This document shows positions 1 through 10,615 of a DNA stretch of 64,000 bases, piece after piece; within the stretch, counting starts at the first letter, position 1; each line of letters begins with the position of its first letter. The translations under genes were made by a program, and so were the position numbers. Below the pieces are notes generated by a model. The model saw only the letters and a program-made list of their open reading frames with translations, was not told the origin of the DNA and did not search any database. The stretch comes from Isoetes taiwanensis (Eukaryota > Streptophyta > Lycopodiopsida > Isoetales > Isoetaceae), in NCBI GenBank assembly GCA_021234155.1, contig JAJEKV010000047.1:9940081-10004080 (forward strand). Direction: 5' to 3'.

Positions 1-516
1 TCTACCTTTGGAGTAAGCCAAAACTTACAAATTAGCTATTAGCTAAGAAAAGATTTTGGATACTAAGTCTCAGGGCCTTTCCTACGACAAGAGTGCTTGC
101 TAATTAGTTGGCAAGTTATATGTTAATAGGCGAGGGATCCACTTCCGCTCATTCCTCTCCATAGCCATGTGAGGATAGAGTCAAGCATAAATACAGAGGT
201 AAGACTTTGTGGAGACCACAATGCTTGTAGCAGAGCCCATAGTACTACATCGAACGACGCTCGTAGCAGAGCCCATAATACTATTTTAAACAGTCCAAGG
301 ACCCGCCAAGTCATACTCCTCAATGATCCAACTAAGCATAGATCTAGGTATCCACTAGTTTTTCATCAAATGGAAACCAATAGTTGTTTTATTAATACGT
401 GTTTGCTTAGAGTATCAGATGTTTAACCATAATAATATCTGTTTCTTGTTGAAATAAAAATCAAGTAGTAACATTTATTTTATTTTAGATTCATATAGGA
501 TATTTTGCAATTCTTT
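1..516. other. No recognisable gene
   Basis: This AT-rich stretch has short open frames on both strands with no family resemblance that I can see. Around 220-290 the phrase CGTAGCAGAGCCCATA recurs in slightly varied form, so it is probably old repeat sequence. Confidence 0.4.
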
Positions 517-705
517 TGGAGAAAGAATAAGGGTGTAGCAAGCAATGTTTTTGGAGCAAAAAGAAGGATGTTAATCCTTTGTGAATGCAAAGGCATACGA
601 CAACCTTTAGAGAAAAAAAAGGGTGCTATGAGCAATTCCCTTGGAGAAAAATAGAAGGGTGTTACTCCTCTTTGGCCACGAATTTAAGGCATACGACAAT
701 ATTGT
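517..705. repeat. Imperfect two-copy tandem repeat, unit about 90-95 bp
   Basis: Two diverged copies lie head to tail. Each runs from a purine-rich GGAGAAA / GGGTG block through TTGGAG and a TGTTA..TCCT segment to the shared end AAGGCATACGACAA (about 590-603 and 690-703). It lies upstream of the gypsy pol relic and could be old leader or LTR sequence, but no second LTR copy was found. Confidence 0.5.
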
Positions 706-2510
706 TCAAATAAAATTTGTGGCGTAAGTACTTCTTCACCTCCAATCCTTGAATATATCCAGATTTAGCCCCCCTTTCACCCTTCCAATAGACATACCAT
801 TCCCAATTCCTCTGCAATACCCATGGACATGCCTATAGAACCACAACCACCACATGGCACGTCCAGCGTGGCAGGCAAACTTCTACTAGAGACTGTCATA
901 GACTCCATTCCACTATGTATAGAATGGACCAGACAAGCAAGATTAATAATTCTACATTGCAAAAAGCAGCAAATGCAAAGGCAGATGCAACATGCATTGC
1001 AAGGCAGGCCTATAACCGCGAAGGAAACCTAGCCGCAAGCCGCTTGCAAATAATTCTAAATCCTCCATCTGAAGATCTTTGGAAGTAAATGCAGGAAAAT
1101 GTTGAAGGCCTTACAACTAAACTAACATGGCTCGCTCACAAATAGAGTCTTTGGCATCGCATTACCGAACAAGCAGTCGAACATGGTAAAGCAATGCACC
1201 TCTGGCATTGAATTGCGAATACATGAGTTTGATGATCACTTTCAGCTTGCACAGTCTAACCACCATCAGAGTGAATATTCTGTTAGAGCTTTAAGAGGTA
1301 TACACCAAAATCAAGATTCCCCTCAGTCTATCCACCATCTTGAAACTCAGTCTGACTCTTCATGAGCAACTTCCCTTAGGTACTATGTTAGTAGGCATGG
1401 TTATACTTCCACTCCCACTGTTCACACCATTGTGGGCAACCATCAGGTGAATCATGTTCAGATTAATAGTGAAAGAGTTGTAAATCTTACCACGGACAAG
1501 TTATGGCACCGGCTTGGCATTAAACAGTTGTTAAGGCACCTTATGCCATCAAGTTGGAATAGGACTCAAATATCAACTGTCACTAGGCAGGAGCAAGCGA
1601 AGAACAATGGTAGGCCTTAGCGATTCTAGCTTGTGCATCCTGGAGGACTACTGCAGGAGGAATATCCAAACACTGAAAGATACACAATCTTCTGCGCTTC
1701 CAGATGGACCACAACAACCATCCTAATGCCAAATGAAATGCTTGACTCCGCACCTTATTCCAAGTATCCAGATAAAATAGCCAGAAGCACTTGCTGACTT
1801 GTCAATGTCACATGAAAAAGAGAAAGCAGCAAAGATCAAACAAGCTGGAGATGATCACATAAAAAGAAACAATGCTCAATGGTCTCGTCCCTTTGCTTGC
1901 ATAGTGGGAAGAGTGCTGACATTCGAGGATCAAATCTGTGGACAAGCCATTCACCCGAGGGCATCGGTGAAGAATCTGCCATCAAAGCACAGCCACCGTA
2001 GGATGGAGTAGTTTATCCCAAGCCCAAATCCACATACGTCTCCAACTAGGAGGTGAGAGCTGAAGGGACCACTTAGTGGATGGCGGAAGGATATCACCAT
2101 TAACAAGCAACCTATACATAGAGTTCACAAGCCTATGCTCGTGAACACTCTGGTGGGAAACCTACATGCACCCTTCGATAGCCTCTGGAGCAACCAATGG
2201 CTAGCAACCTTTTGCCAAATAGGTCAGTCCCATCGAGACAATAAGAATTTTGTTTGAAAGATTTGCCAAGTCGCTAACTGGCCAGAATCATACCATGCTG
2301 CAACTGTTAAGATTCCTGCTAACCTCCAGCGCTGTTGAGTTAATGGATGAACTGAGGCACAAAGTGGGAGATTATCTTCACAGGTATCCATCGACAAGGG
2401 GCACTCAACTGATGACATGCAACAAGATCAATACGAAATAAGGTCTGTACTGTCTCCCAAGACTCCAACAAGCCTTTCAAAAAAGGGGAGGCATTAGGAA
2501 AAGGGCATTA
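706..2510. other. Unassigned, probably decayed retroelement interior
   Basis: No frame stays open for more than about 70 codons and I recognise no domain. The stretch leads directly into recognisable gypsy pol remnants in plus orientation, so it may be the eroded gag part of the same element. That is inference from position only. Confidence 0.3.
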
Positions 2511-3720
2511 GGGATGCTGGCAAATATGATATCCTAGTCAGCCATTCTTTTCTTCGTAGGGCTAAAAGCATTCACTATTGAGCTATTGATCAATTACTCA
2601 TTACTGATGGCTGCACTCTTAATGCCAGTATATATTTAGAAACTGGACAACTCATCTCCGTTGAACACACTGAACCTCACTTATCTGATAGTAACTTAGA
2701 GGATGTTCACAATACTTATCAAGTTCAAGGGTTTGATGTCGAGACTCCAGCATATTCTCAGCCTGAAGAAGAAAATCCATGGCTGATATAGGCCCCAGCA
2801 ATGATCACGCTATTGCCACACTGTTTGATCCATATTTAGTCCCTTGCCATCAAGTACAATTGGTCCACCAACCCCGAAGAGGAACTCACTTTGGATCATA
2901 CTTAGGATCCAACTCCATCATTTCGACAACAATTATCACCCCAAATCAACAGCCTTTGTTTTGCATGACCGCTAGTGTTAAACCTTTTGTCGCTTCAAGC
3001 AACAACTCACACCGTCATGGATGCTGATGTCATACTTCACATCTAAACTTTGGAAGTTGAGATTATTGATCTAGGAAACAATTAGCCTATTCGTCTAGCG
3101 GTTGATATTTTCACACCATACCAAAGTCGTGCTATCAATCTCTTTAAGAAGTTCAAGCATATCTTTGTATGGAGCTACAAACATTTATGAGATATCAAGA
3201 AAGAGTTATGGGAACTGACCATTCCTACTAAACCTGACTCATGTCCCATCTAGAAACGACGGTACAGGTTAACTACAACTATTCTGACTATGTCAGGGAC
3301 GAAATTGGCAAGCTTCTTGCTGCTGCCTCATTTATAAAGTCAAGCATTCCAAGTGGGTGAGCCCCTCCACCTCCCCTCCCCCCCTCCTCTTCCCCCTCCA
3401 AATTTTGTCGGTGCCGTCAAACACGGCGGTAAGATTCGCATCTACGTGGACCACTGCAAGTTCAATCTGGCCATGAAACATGATCATTTTTCTCTACCCT
3501 TCATGGACCAAATTCTTGAAGAGGTTGCAGGTCATGAAGTGTATTCTTTCACGGATGGTTTATCTGGCTACAATCAGATTTCTATTAAGTCAAAAGATCA
3601 ACTTAAAATTACCTTTACCAATTACCTTTACCTTTTCTGTATAAAGTGGTTCCATTTGGCTTATCATTTTTTTTTAGCACACCAGCCCTACCGGGCCTAC
3701 AGCCTTTCCTCAAATTCTAG
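2511..3720 (+). pseudogene. Ty3/gypsy-type pol relic (protease-RT linker and RT N-terminal half)
   Basis: Remnants of a retrotransposon polyprotein are readable across several frames with many stops. About 3110-3200 resembles the linker before RT, with a frame reading like TPYQSRAINLFKKFKHIF followed by a V-W-S-Y-K motif. At 3400-3640 the RT domain itself is clear: VDHCKFNLAMKHDHFSLPF, then QILEEVAGHE, YSFTDGLSGYNQISI and a degenerate EDQ-KTAFT-like block (here KDQLKITFT). This matches the finger and palm motifs of plant Ty3/gypsy RTs. The catalytic YxDD box, RNase H and integrase are absent because the copy stops near 3.7 kb. It is non-functional. No LTRs were identified on either side. Confidence 0.75.
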
Positions 3721-4404
3721 CCTATCCACGTGTAATTTCCATGTCATCAAAATCTGATGTGCCTTATTTTAGACCGTCAGATCTTTACTTTCACAAATCT
3801 AAGGCCAAGGAAATTAGAAAAGACCCCAGAAAATAGCAACGGAGATGGGAGGAGGCGCGATTTTCCCTGAGCTCACTTCCCCAGATCCTTAGTTTTCTCT
3901 TCGTTTTCTTTCGCTTACGATTTTTCCAGAGTATCTCCCTTTCTCTGTTTGTCCATCGCTTGCTACATTTTCCGAGTTCTATTTCTTCGGCGTACAATTC
4001 ATGCTCTTTCTAGGGTTGTTGTTGGCAAAATAACACCTCCTCTGATAATCGGCATCCACTGGGTTCACAGTTTAACAAAGAAAAGGTTTGATTCTTAGGG
4101 TCGGCACGGAAAGAGCATATCGCTTTTTCGGTTTTTGGGGTCGCAGATCCAAACAGAGAGCGTTTGTGGCCTTTTGTGAAGCGGCAGAACCGAGTTTCGT
4201 TGGTGCAAGACAAGCCATTTCTTATCCCAAACACGCCATCTCAGAATCGAACTAGGTTTTCACCTAGTGATTTAAAGAGATTTTGTTCCTCCGGTTTGCG
4301 GGCTTTGCGGGGGGTAAGCAGACCGCTACCCCAAAAGGAATCGGCTTTAGGAGAGTTTGTTTTGCGGCTGCAAGAAAGGTTTTGATCGGATCCTTCTCAG
4401 AAGC
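3721..4404. other. Intergenic; pyrimidine-rich leader-like stretch
   Basis: Short frames occur on both strands. The stretch at 3840-4020 is CT-rich, like the 5' leader of a plant gene, and may be the leftover upstream part of the PPR fragment that follows. No coding motif is visible. Confidence 0.3.
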
Positions 4405-4616
4405 AGTCTTGTTGATGGCTGACCGGTGCCAAGAAATCTGCCAATCCAGGATCAACAATTATCTCCATGTTTTCCAATACCACGTTATGTGGACATTATT
4501 TTTTCCAAAAGAGTTGTATGTGCATGCCAACATGGGACATTTGAGGAAGCTTTGCAGCTCTTTATAGAAATGGCTCAGAAGAATGTAGTTTTAAGAAGAT
4601 GCAGTAGTTGCACATG
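4405..4616 (+). pseudogene. PPR gene fragment
   Basis: Two overlapping frames together read as one pentatricopeptide repeat. One frame has VFQYHVMWTLFF, resembling the V-F..I..R-D-V-V-S-W-T start of a plant PPR motif. The other has ACQHGTFEEALQLFIEM, the classic second helix (HG..EEAL.LF..M). The switch of frame between them shows at least one indel. PPR proteins bind organellar RNA in plastids and mitochondria. Here only about one and a half motifs survive and no organelle-targeting N-terminus is present, so this is debris rather than a gene. Confidence 0.65.
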
Positions 4617-6569
4617 ATTTCATGCTCCATATGAAGTGCTTCTGATCCTAATTCAAAAATAAAACTCGTGAGGACTCAAGGGTGAGGTTGCGTTCGACAG
4701 AAGGAATAATGAGTCTCTTGCTTCAACTTCATGTCTGTTTTTCTGTGCTGTGCATTATATGTTGTTTGAAAACTCTTTATGCTGTGTATTTACTATTGGT
4801 TTGATAAGATTGGAAGGAATTTAAATGTTGTAGTATTGGCTGTATGAACTAGTTTTTAAATTCTAGTAGGACTAGTTGTACCTTTGTTAGGATCTGAAAG
4901 TTCTAGTGAAATTGATAATCCTTGTGCTACTTGCTATTGGTTTGATGGAATTGCAAGCAATTTAAATGTTGTAGTATAAGCTGTATGAATTAGTTTCTAA
5001 TTTTTAATAGGACTACTTATTGATTATGTAATGAAATCGACATGGTGGCGGATGGCGACCTCGGATGCACAAAGATAAAAAAGAAGGTCTCAACACACGC
5101 CAAAGGAAATAGCGCATCATGTTGCATGTTAGCCGAGGAATACAAGCTGGTTCTGAGACTTCAAAGTAAGGGTCGCATGGACTTCAAATAAGGTACAACA
5201 TTAGAAAAAACAAAACTCGTCATGGTTTTTGATCGCATGCATGTACGCTCGGACCCATCTTTCTTGCTTTCGCACCCATCTTTGCAGTGGAGTTTCGAAT
5301 TGACACTTCTCCTCATCTTCCTTCCAAGGTTGTTTGCCTCGCCTATTTTTCTTAGCAAACGCCACTCTTCATCCGTAATCAAGCCCATGGGTAAGATAAG
5401 AAAAAGGTTAGGCAAAATTGACCGCCGGATGGTCTGTTAATTTGCATTAGTATTGTATATGTGCGGATTTTATAACTTGCGACCAACCCGATAACTTGCT
5501 ACCATCCAACTGAATTACAAGACTATGTGAAGGAAATTCACAATTTACAATGTAATATGAAGAAGTGCGCCTTACCTGGAGTTCGTGAAAACAAGAAACA
5601 CAAGGTCTGTTTTCCTTTCAATTGCATATAACTTGGGATTATAATGCAGGTTGAGTTCTGAAATCCATTTGCTTGTTAAACGGTGCAGTTCCAAGTGTGT
5701 AGCTTCTTTAAAGCCTCCTGTAGTGTGGCCTCCGAAGTTGGCATTTGCTTGTCATGACTTTTTTAAATTTGATTTGTTATCAGTTATACGCCAGAGATCG
5801 TCTAGGCATATGAATACTTTGACAGTACAACTCATGCTCCTCCACTGTAGTTGTTATTTTTTGCAAGCATCTATCATTGGATTGTTTATTTAGACAGCAG
5901 ACAGAGAGCTCCAAATTTTTGCAATGCTTTGAGTTTTTTAACCCCTTCTAGTTTTTCCTTCTCAAATTGTATAGGACGTTTTTGCCTTCTTGTAATTATA
6001 GATTTCTTCATCGAAGCATGATTTAATATTAGTGACAGAACTCGCCATAACTTCATTACGGTAATTCATGCAAACAACTTACCAAGATTTATGGTTTGAA
6101 ATGATCCTCCCTAGAGGAAATCTTCAATGCTATGATGGATTCAGCAATAATTCGTGAACCAATCCTTTTCTAGGCCACAGGACCAACAACACTGCCTGAG
6201 AGCATTACAACATTGTAGAAAATGAATAAAATAATGCAAAAGTGGACCTGCATGCCGAGCACTCTTATGCCAAGAAGGAACAAAAAGTTCTCAGGCATGG
6301 CATTTCCTGTCAACATGTTCTTATTTTTTTCTCGCATGGGACATAACACCTTAGCTTTAAGGAGAAGGCTGTGCAAATGTCTTATTCAGTTCATGCTAAT
6401 ATATTACTTTCCATTCTTTCATATTTTAGCATATGAAATCCTACAAACTATCTACAATCCTTGCCTTTGTCAGTTTGATAAGCTAGTTATGCCTGTGTCT
6501 ATGGAATGCATCGTGTTTTCGTTGTTTAGCATAAGATGATTTTGGACTACCACCTGACACATTGAAGAT
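4617..6569. other. Intergenic AT-rich DNA, nothing recognised
   Basis: The stretch 4740-5030 contains a loose duplication (phrases such as TTGGTTTGATAAGATTGGAAG and TTGGTTTGATGGAATTGCAAG, each followed by TTTAAATGTTGTAGTAT and an ATGAA-TTAGTTT segment). Open frames of 60-105 codons at 5.2-6.5 kb overlap on opposite strands and show no known motif. Confidence 0.35.
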
Positions 6570-6965
6570 AATAAAAGTTTGTTTGCCTCAGAGATCTTCA
6601 GCAATAACAAACTCGAAGGTTCTCTTCCAACTATCCTTAAAAACCTCTTATTTATTGGAAGACTGTATGGTTCAGAGATTCCTTTTCCATGTGCAAAGAT
6701 CTTTATTGTGTCTGACATGCAAATTTATACAGATATCTCCATTGTAACATGCTTAACGGACGGACCTGAACAATGCTTAACGGATCTGAACTTGGAAATA
6801 TGACAAGGCTCTGTTATTTGTAAGCTCAATTTTCCAAAGTTGTAAGATACCAGTAGATGCTTGGTTACTGACTGGTTTTCTATCTTGGACAGGCAGTTGA
6901 ATAACAATCACTTGACTGGGCAGATTCCTCCTGAGATTGGATTTGTATTTTATCTTCAGGGCATG
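6570..6965 (+). pseudogene. LRR receptor-type gene fragment
   Basis: Two plant-type leucine-rich repeats are visible about 300 bp apart. At 6589-6645 the frame reads EIFSNNKLEGSLPTILKNL, and at 6890-6945 it reads QLNNNHLTGQIPPEIGF. Both fit the LxxNxLxGxIPxxL consensus of LRR receptor kinases and LRR receptor-like proteins. The second is preceded by a usable acceptor (GGACAG). Single-LRR exons are common in such genes, so these may be two exons of one. No signal peptide, transmembrane segment or kinase follows, and intervening frames contain stops, so this is a broken remnant. Confidence 0.6.
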
Positions 6966-7295
6966 TAAACATGTTATAGAACTACCTTTTTCACTTTATG
7001 TGGTAATCATTCTTATTGTCTTGGCATTGATATTTATTTTGAAACTATGCTAATTCAACAAAACTCTGAAACGTTGTGGTGATGAAGTAGTGTTGGTGTT
7101 GATAACCAAATAAACCCTGGGCATCGTGTCCAGGATTGGCGGCTCTTAATTGTGACTAACTTATTTCAAAATAAACTACCAAATGCTCAATAGATGTGAG
7201 GTTAAGAACATCTACTATTTGTATGTATATCATGAGATCCAAGTTGACATCGATCCGTTCTGCAGTCTCTCTTCTCGGTTGAAAGGATTCATATC

Positions 7296-7324
7296 AACGT
7301 AAAGTCCACGTACCCCACGTTCTG
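7296..7324. repeat. Left terminal inverted repeat of the recombinase element
   Basis: This 29-bp sequence is repeated in inverted orientation at 10513-10541 with one mismatch (AAAG here against AGAG in the partner). Its core CCACGTACCCCACGTTCTG contains CCACGT twice as a direct repeat. The match stops cleanly on both sides. Confidence 0.8.
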
Positions 7325-7644
7325 CTCCTATATTAAATATGGTGCTGACACGTGGCACTTTTTCAAACCCGGAAATTGATATAAAATTGATGGTATTTCA
7401 CTTTTTATTAGAATGTCTAGTAAGAATTTTTTAAGGTTCAGTAACATTTTAGAGAATGCAGGGTAAATTTTAGGGAATGCAGGGTAAATTTTAGAGAAGC
7501 AATAGTAACAAAATTTCAGAAAACTTGCAGAATGCAAGTAAACTTGCAGAATGCAAGTAAACTTGCAGAATGCAAGTAAAAAGTCTTGTATTCAAGTCAA
7601 AGTTTCAGAGACAAAACAATTCAAAACAAGTCAAAGTTTCAACA

Positions 7645-9938
7645 TCAAAATAAGTTTCTAACTTTTCTTGACAATTTCAGAGACATCGAGAGAGGTACCA
7701 CCAGCGTACCACCAGCTACAATGATACAGTTGTTGAACGTACCACCTGCAATTCGAGTTGATCCAACTTCAACATTCAAATTAAATGCCTTCCTCAATCT
7801 CTCATTCTGCCCAGCAATCTCTTCCAATGAAACTGTGTCAAAAAAAGGGTCATCCAGTTCACTAGCAGGTTGAGTCACTAAATCTTTAGTAACAGAAGCA
7901 TTTTGAAGACATTCAATCTTTCCATCACATTCAATCTTCGTATCTTCCAAACTCTCTGCTATTCCAACCTTAAGCAAACCTTCGTTCACAATACCTGATA
8001 CAAAAAACATGATTAAAGAAAGAACTTGAAGAGAAAAACAAATAAAAAATTGAATGTAAATTACCTGTTGAAGAATCATTTGAAGGAGCTTGAAAACCCT
8101 GAACTTCAACAGAAGCAGAATTCTGAATTGCATCATATGCATCCAATTCATCTTTATAAACATCATTAAACATTCTGCGAGACCCGTCTGGATTAAAGGC
8201 TGCCCAACTATTGACATAGCAGCCTTCGATTTCAATTCCCTAGTCTTGTCATACCTTCCAAAAAAACAACATAATATTAGAAACTAAATATAAAAAAACT
8301 AACTAGAAAACAAATTAAATAATATCATACCTCTTATATGCTTCAGAAGTCCTATGTCCAGTGACAGTCATCCCAACATCGATTGGGACATTAGCTCTTA
8401 CTAATCTTGACACCACAGAACTCCTTCCTGATTTTCCAGAAAACTTACCCTCAACTCCAATAGTAGAAAGCATGTACTTCATCCAAGACCCTAACACCCT
8501 TGCAGACACTCTATGCTTCTTATTGTACCATACCTATAAAAACAAATAGTCAGAAACAAAAAATAAAGATACAGATATAAAAAACTTACATGTGATTTCG
8601 GAGAATTGATACATTGCATAAAACAGAACCTTAAAGCTTCCTCGCTTGCCTCACAAATTGGAAGATGCCTCACAAGACACTTAAATGTGAGAACAACATC
8701 ATCTTCAAAGCATTGAACAGACAATCTGAATGCTTCTTCTTGATATCTTTCCATTGAAACCTTATAATTCTTACTAGTGCGCTCATTATATTCAAGGCAT
8801 TCCTTACCCTCAACACATAAGACCTGGAAATCAGAAATCACCAACTGAAACAACTCTTCTCTGCCTCTGATTGAAAATCGGGACACACAGTAATACATAA
8901 AGCGCCTCTGCAAACCCCTACACTATGATCAATATCAGATAAGAGAGCCAATTCTGTACTGTAACTTATCTCATTGACCTTTCTTCTTTTGCCACAAACA
9001 CCAGGTGCCTTACGGGATCTTCTCATGCTAGCTACACAAGCTTTCCTTGCATTAGCAAAGACAGGACTCTTCTTGATCTCAAATGGAACCTCTTGAATTC
9101 CTGTTACACCAATTCTAACTTCCTGAGCCCTTGTAATTATTGCTCCAAACTTCCTGAACATATCTTGTAACCTGCAAAATAAAGTCAGAAATAGTTGATA
9201 TAATAAACAAAAACAATAAGCAAAACAGAAATAAAAACTTACGTTTCTGTTGGATACAATTGTCCATTTAATTTGCAGACCTGTAGCATGAATCTCTCCA
9301 ACATTCTGGCAAACTCCCTTAAATCCATGTCCTCAATCTTCTTATCAAGAGGTAATTTGTTTGCAGCTCTCCATGCATCAAATCGACTTCTGGCCCATTC
9401 CACCTTAACCATTTTCTTACCAGCAGAATTTACTTCATTCACAAGATCATAATCAAGCTCAAGAAATGGCACAGATTTTTTACTAGAATCAGAATCTTTT
9501 TCACTGGGAATGTTCTCCTTATTACTGTCACCATCAGGAAGAAACAAGCCGAAGAAACAAGCCTGGAATCTTTTCCACATCCTTCTCATACTCTCTCATT
9601 TCCTCCTCCCCGAATTCTTTCCACATATCAACCTCAAAATCCTCTTCATTATCTTCGTCTTCTAGATCAAGACTAATATCTGCCTGACTAATATTCAGCA
9701 CAAAAGACGGTGCTCCACAATCACTTGTACATGAATCAACCATACCAGGCTGATACACAGTTAAAACTTCAAAGAAAACATGAGAACAGAAAATGAAGAA
9801 CAGCAAAACCCCATGATATGCTGCCATTACAACCTTAGGATGTGCAGAGTCGTCAAGAACCTGAAAAACAGTAGAAATGTCAGTAAAAATAGGAAAACAG
9901 AGTAAACAATAATAAAACTAAGGATTTACCTCCTGCAT
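7645..9938 (-). pseudogene. Crypton-type tyrosine recombinase gene (DUF3504-like), frameshifted
   Basis: The seven exons inferred from GT-AG sites are 9938-9930, 9860-9810, 9749-9243, 9171-8590, 8533-8331, 8254-8065 and 7994-7645. An acidic N-terminal region (LDLEDEDNEEDFEVD) precedes a core-binding part with the family pattern W-x-x-x-x-F-x-x-W and DG/NG-x-x-Y-x-x-x-T-L (here LNGQLYPTETLQDMF). The catalytic part shows Arg-I in IRGREELFQL, the beta-strand Lys region in ERTSKN, KSGR at the HxxR box (Lys in place of His), TGHR, and the nucleophile Tyr nine residues after that His (SEAYKRYD). The Tyr codon lies just after the exon 5/6 junction at 8253-8251. An unknown C-terminal extension ends at 7645. 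Three lesions break the frame: a 13-bp tandem duplication at 9538-9563, a single-base change near 8911-8919 and another near 8193-8198. All splice sites remain intact, which suggests recent inactivation or, for the homopolymer sites, assembly error. Confidence 0.8.
9538..9563. repeat. 13-bp tandem duplication inside the recombinase gene
   Basis: GAAGAAACAAGCC occurs twice back to back. Being 13 bp, the extra copy shifts the reading frame of recombinase exon 3. Removing one copy would join the two adjoining frames, so this looks like a disabling mutation and not an intron. Confidence 0.85.
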
Positions 9939-10512
9939 GTTTGTTATTCTCGACAAAAACTACACAAAAGACAATCTACACCCAAAGGAACTCGCTGACA
10001 GTCGTCCAGACCTATATATCTCGAAAAATATGCTGAATCTGCGGTCGAAATCAAGCATGCAAGTCATATTCTTGCATCTCTTACCTCTGAACCGAAGAAA
10101 ACAACAGTTACACAAGCAGCGCCAGCAAGAAAGCAACAAACTACCAAGATCCCAAACTCTGCAGATCCTATGCTCCCAAACTCTGCAAGATCCTATGCTG
10201 CAGCTCCCTAACACAAGAAAAACCGTAAATCAACGTTGTTCTTTGCCAGCGCCATCATTAATCCGGTAGATGTTCCTCATTGCAGACAAAAGCAAAACTA
10301 AACAGCTACACTGAGGCGCTAGGCCGCCAGAATCGACTAAAAGGTATGCCGCACCTCCCTAACGAAGGAAACACTCAAAAATCATGCATCTACTGCGCCA
10401 GCGCCATGGCTGATCCGGCAGAGCCTCTGGCGGAGCAAGGCGCAGAGAAAAAGGGTCGCAGAAATGAGCTGTCATTCCCTTTTATACTATAGCTGACGTG
10501 GCGGCCAGGTGA

Positions 10513-10541
10513 CAGAACGTGGGGTACGTGGACTCTACGTT
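10513..10541. repeat. Right terminal inverted repeat of the recombinase element
   Basis: This is the inverted partner of 7296-7324 (28 of 29 positions match). It starts CAGAACGTGGGGTACGTGG when read on the plus strand. A perfect palindrome begins only 6 bp further out. Confidence 0.8.
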
Positions 10542-10546
10542 AAGGT

Positions 10547-10615
10547 AAAGCCCTTTTACTGGGCTTTCTGCGTTGTCAAGTGGGCCGACGCGCGTCAGCC
10601 CAGTAAAAGGGCTTT
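10547..10615. repeat. Perfect 19-bp hairpin with 31-bp loop
   Basis: The arm AAAGCCCTTTTACTGGGCT at 10547-10565 is exactly reverse-complementary to 10597-10615. The pair encloses a 31-bp GC-rich loop containing GACGCGCGTC. It lies immediately outside the right TIR of the recombinase element. It could be a tiny foldback element or a structured site used by the recombinase. Nothing similar flanks the left TIR. Confidence 0.75.

Larger units (their letters stand above)
7296..10541 (-). mobile_element. TIR-bounded Crypton-like tyrosine-recombinase element
   Basis: A 3,246-bp unit is delimited by inverted repeats that match at 28 of 29 positions (7296-7324 and 10513-10541). Its only gene runs leftwards and encodes a tyrosine recombinase in seven exons, with about 575 bp between the right TIR and the first ATG and about 320 bp between the stop and the left TIR. 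There is no reverse transcriptase, RNase H or DDE transposase, so it is not a DIRS/Ngaro or a classical cut-and-paste element. Cryptons as usually described use a tyrosine recombinase alone and generally lack TIRs, which makes this combination unusual. I see no convincing target-site duplication outside the TIRs, as expected if a tyrosine recombinase integrates it. The present copy is disabled by frameshifts in the recombinase gene. The boundaries rest on the TIRs only. Confidence 0.7.

Noticed and set aside
7296-10541. Interpretation as a DIRS/Ngaro retroelement
   Set aside because: No RT, RNase H or methylase-like frame lies anywhere between the TIRs, and the recombinase has the DUF3504/Crypton pattern.
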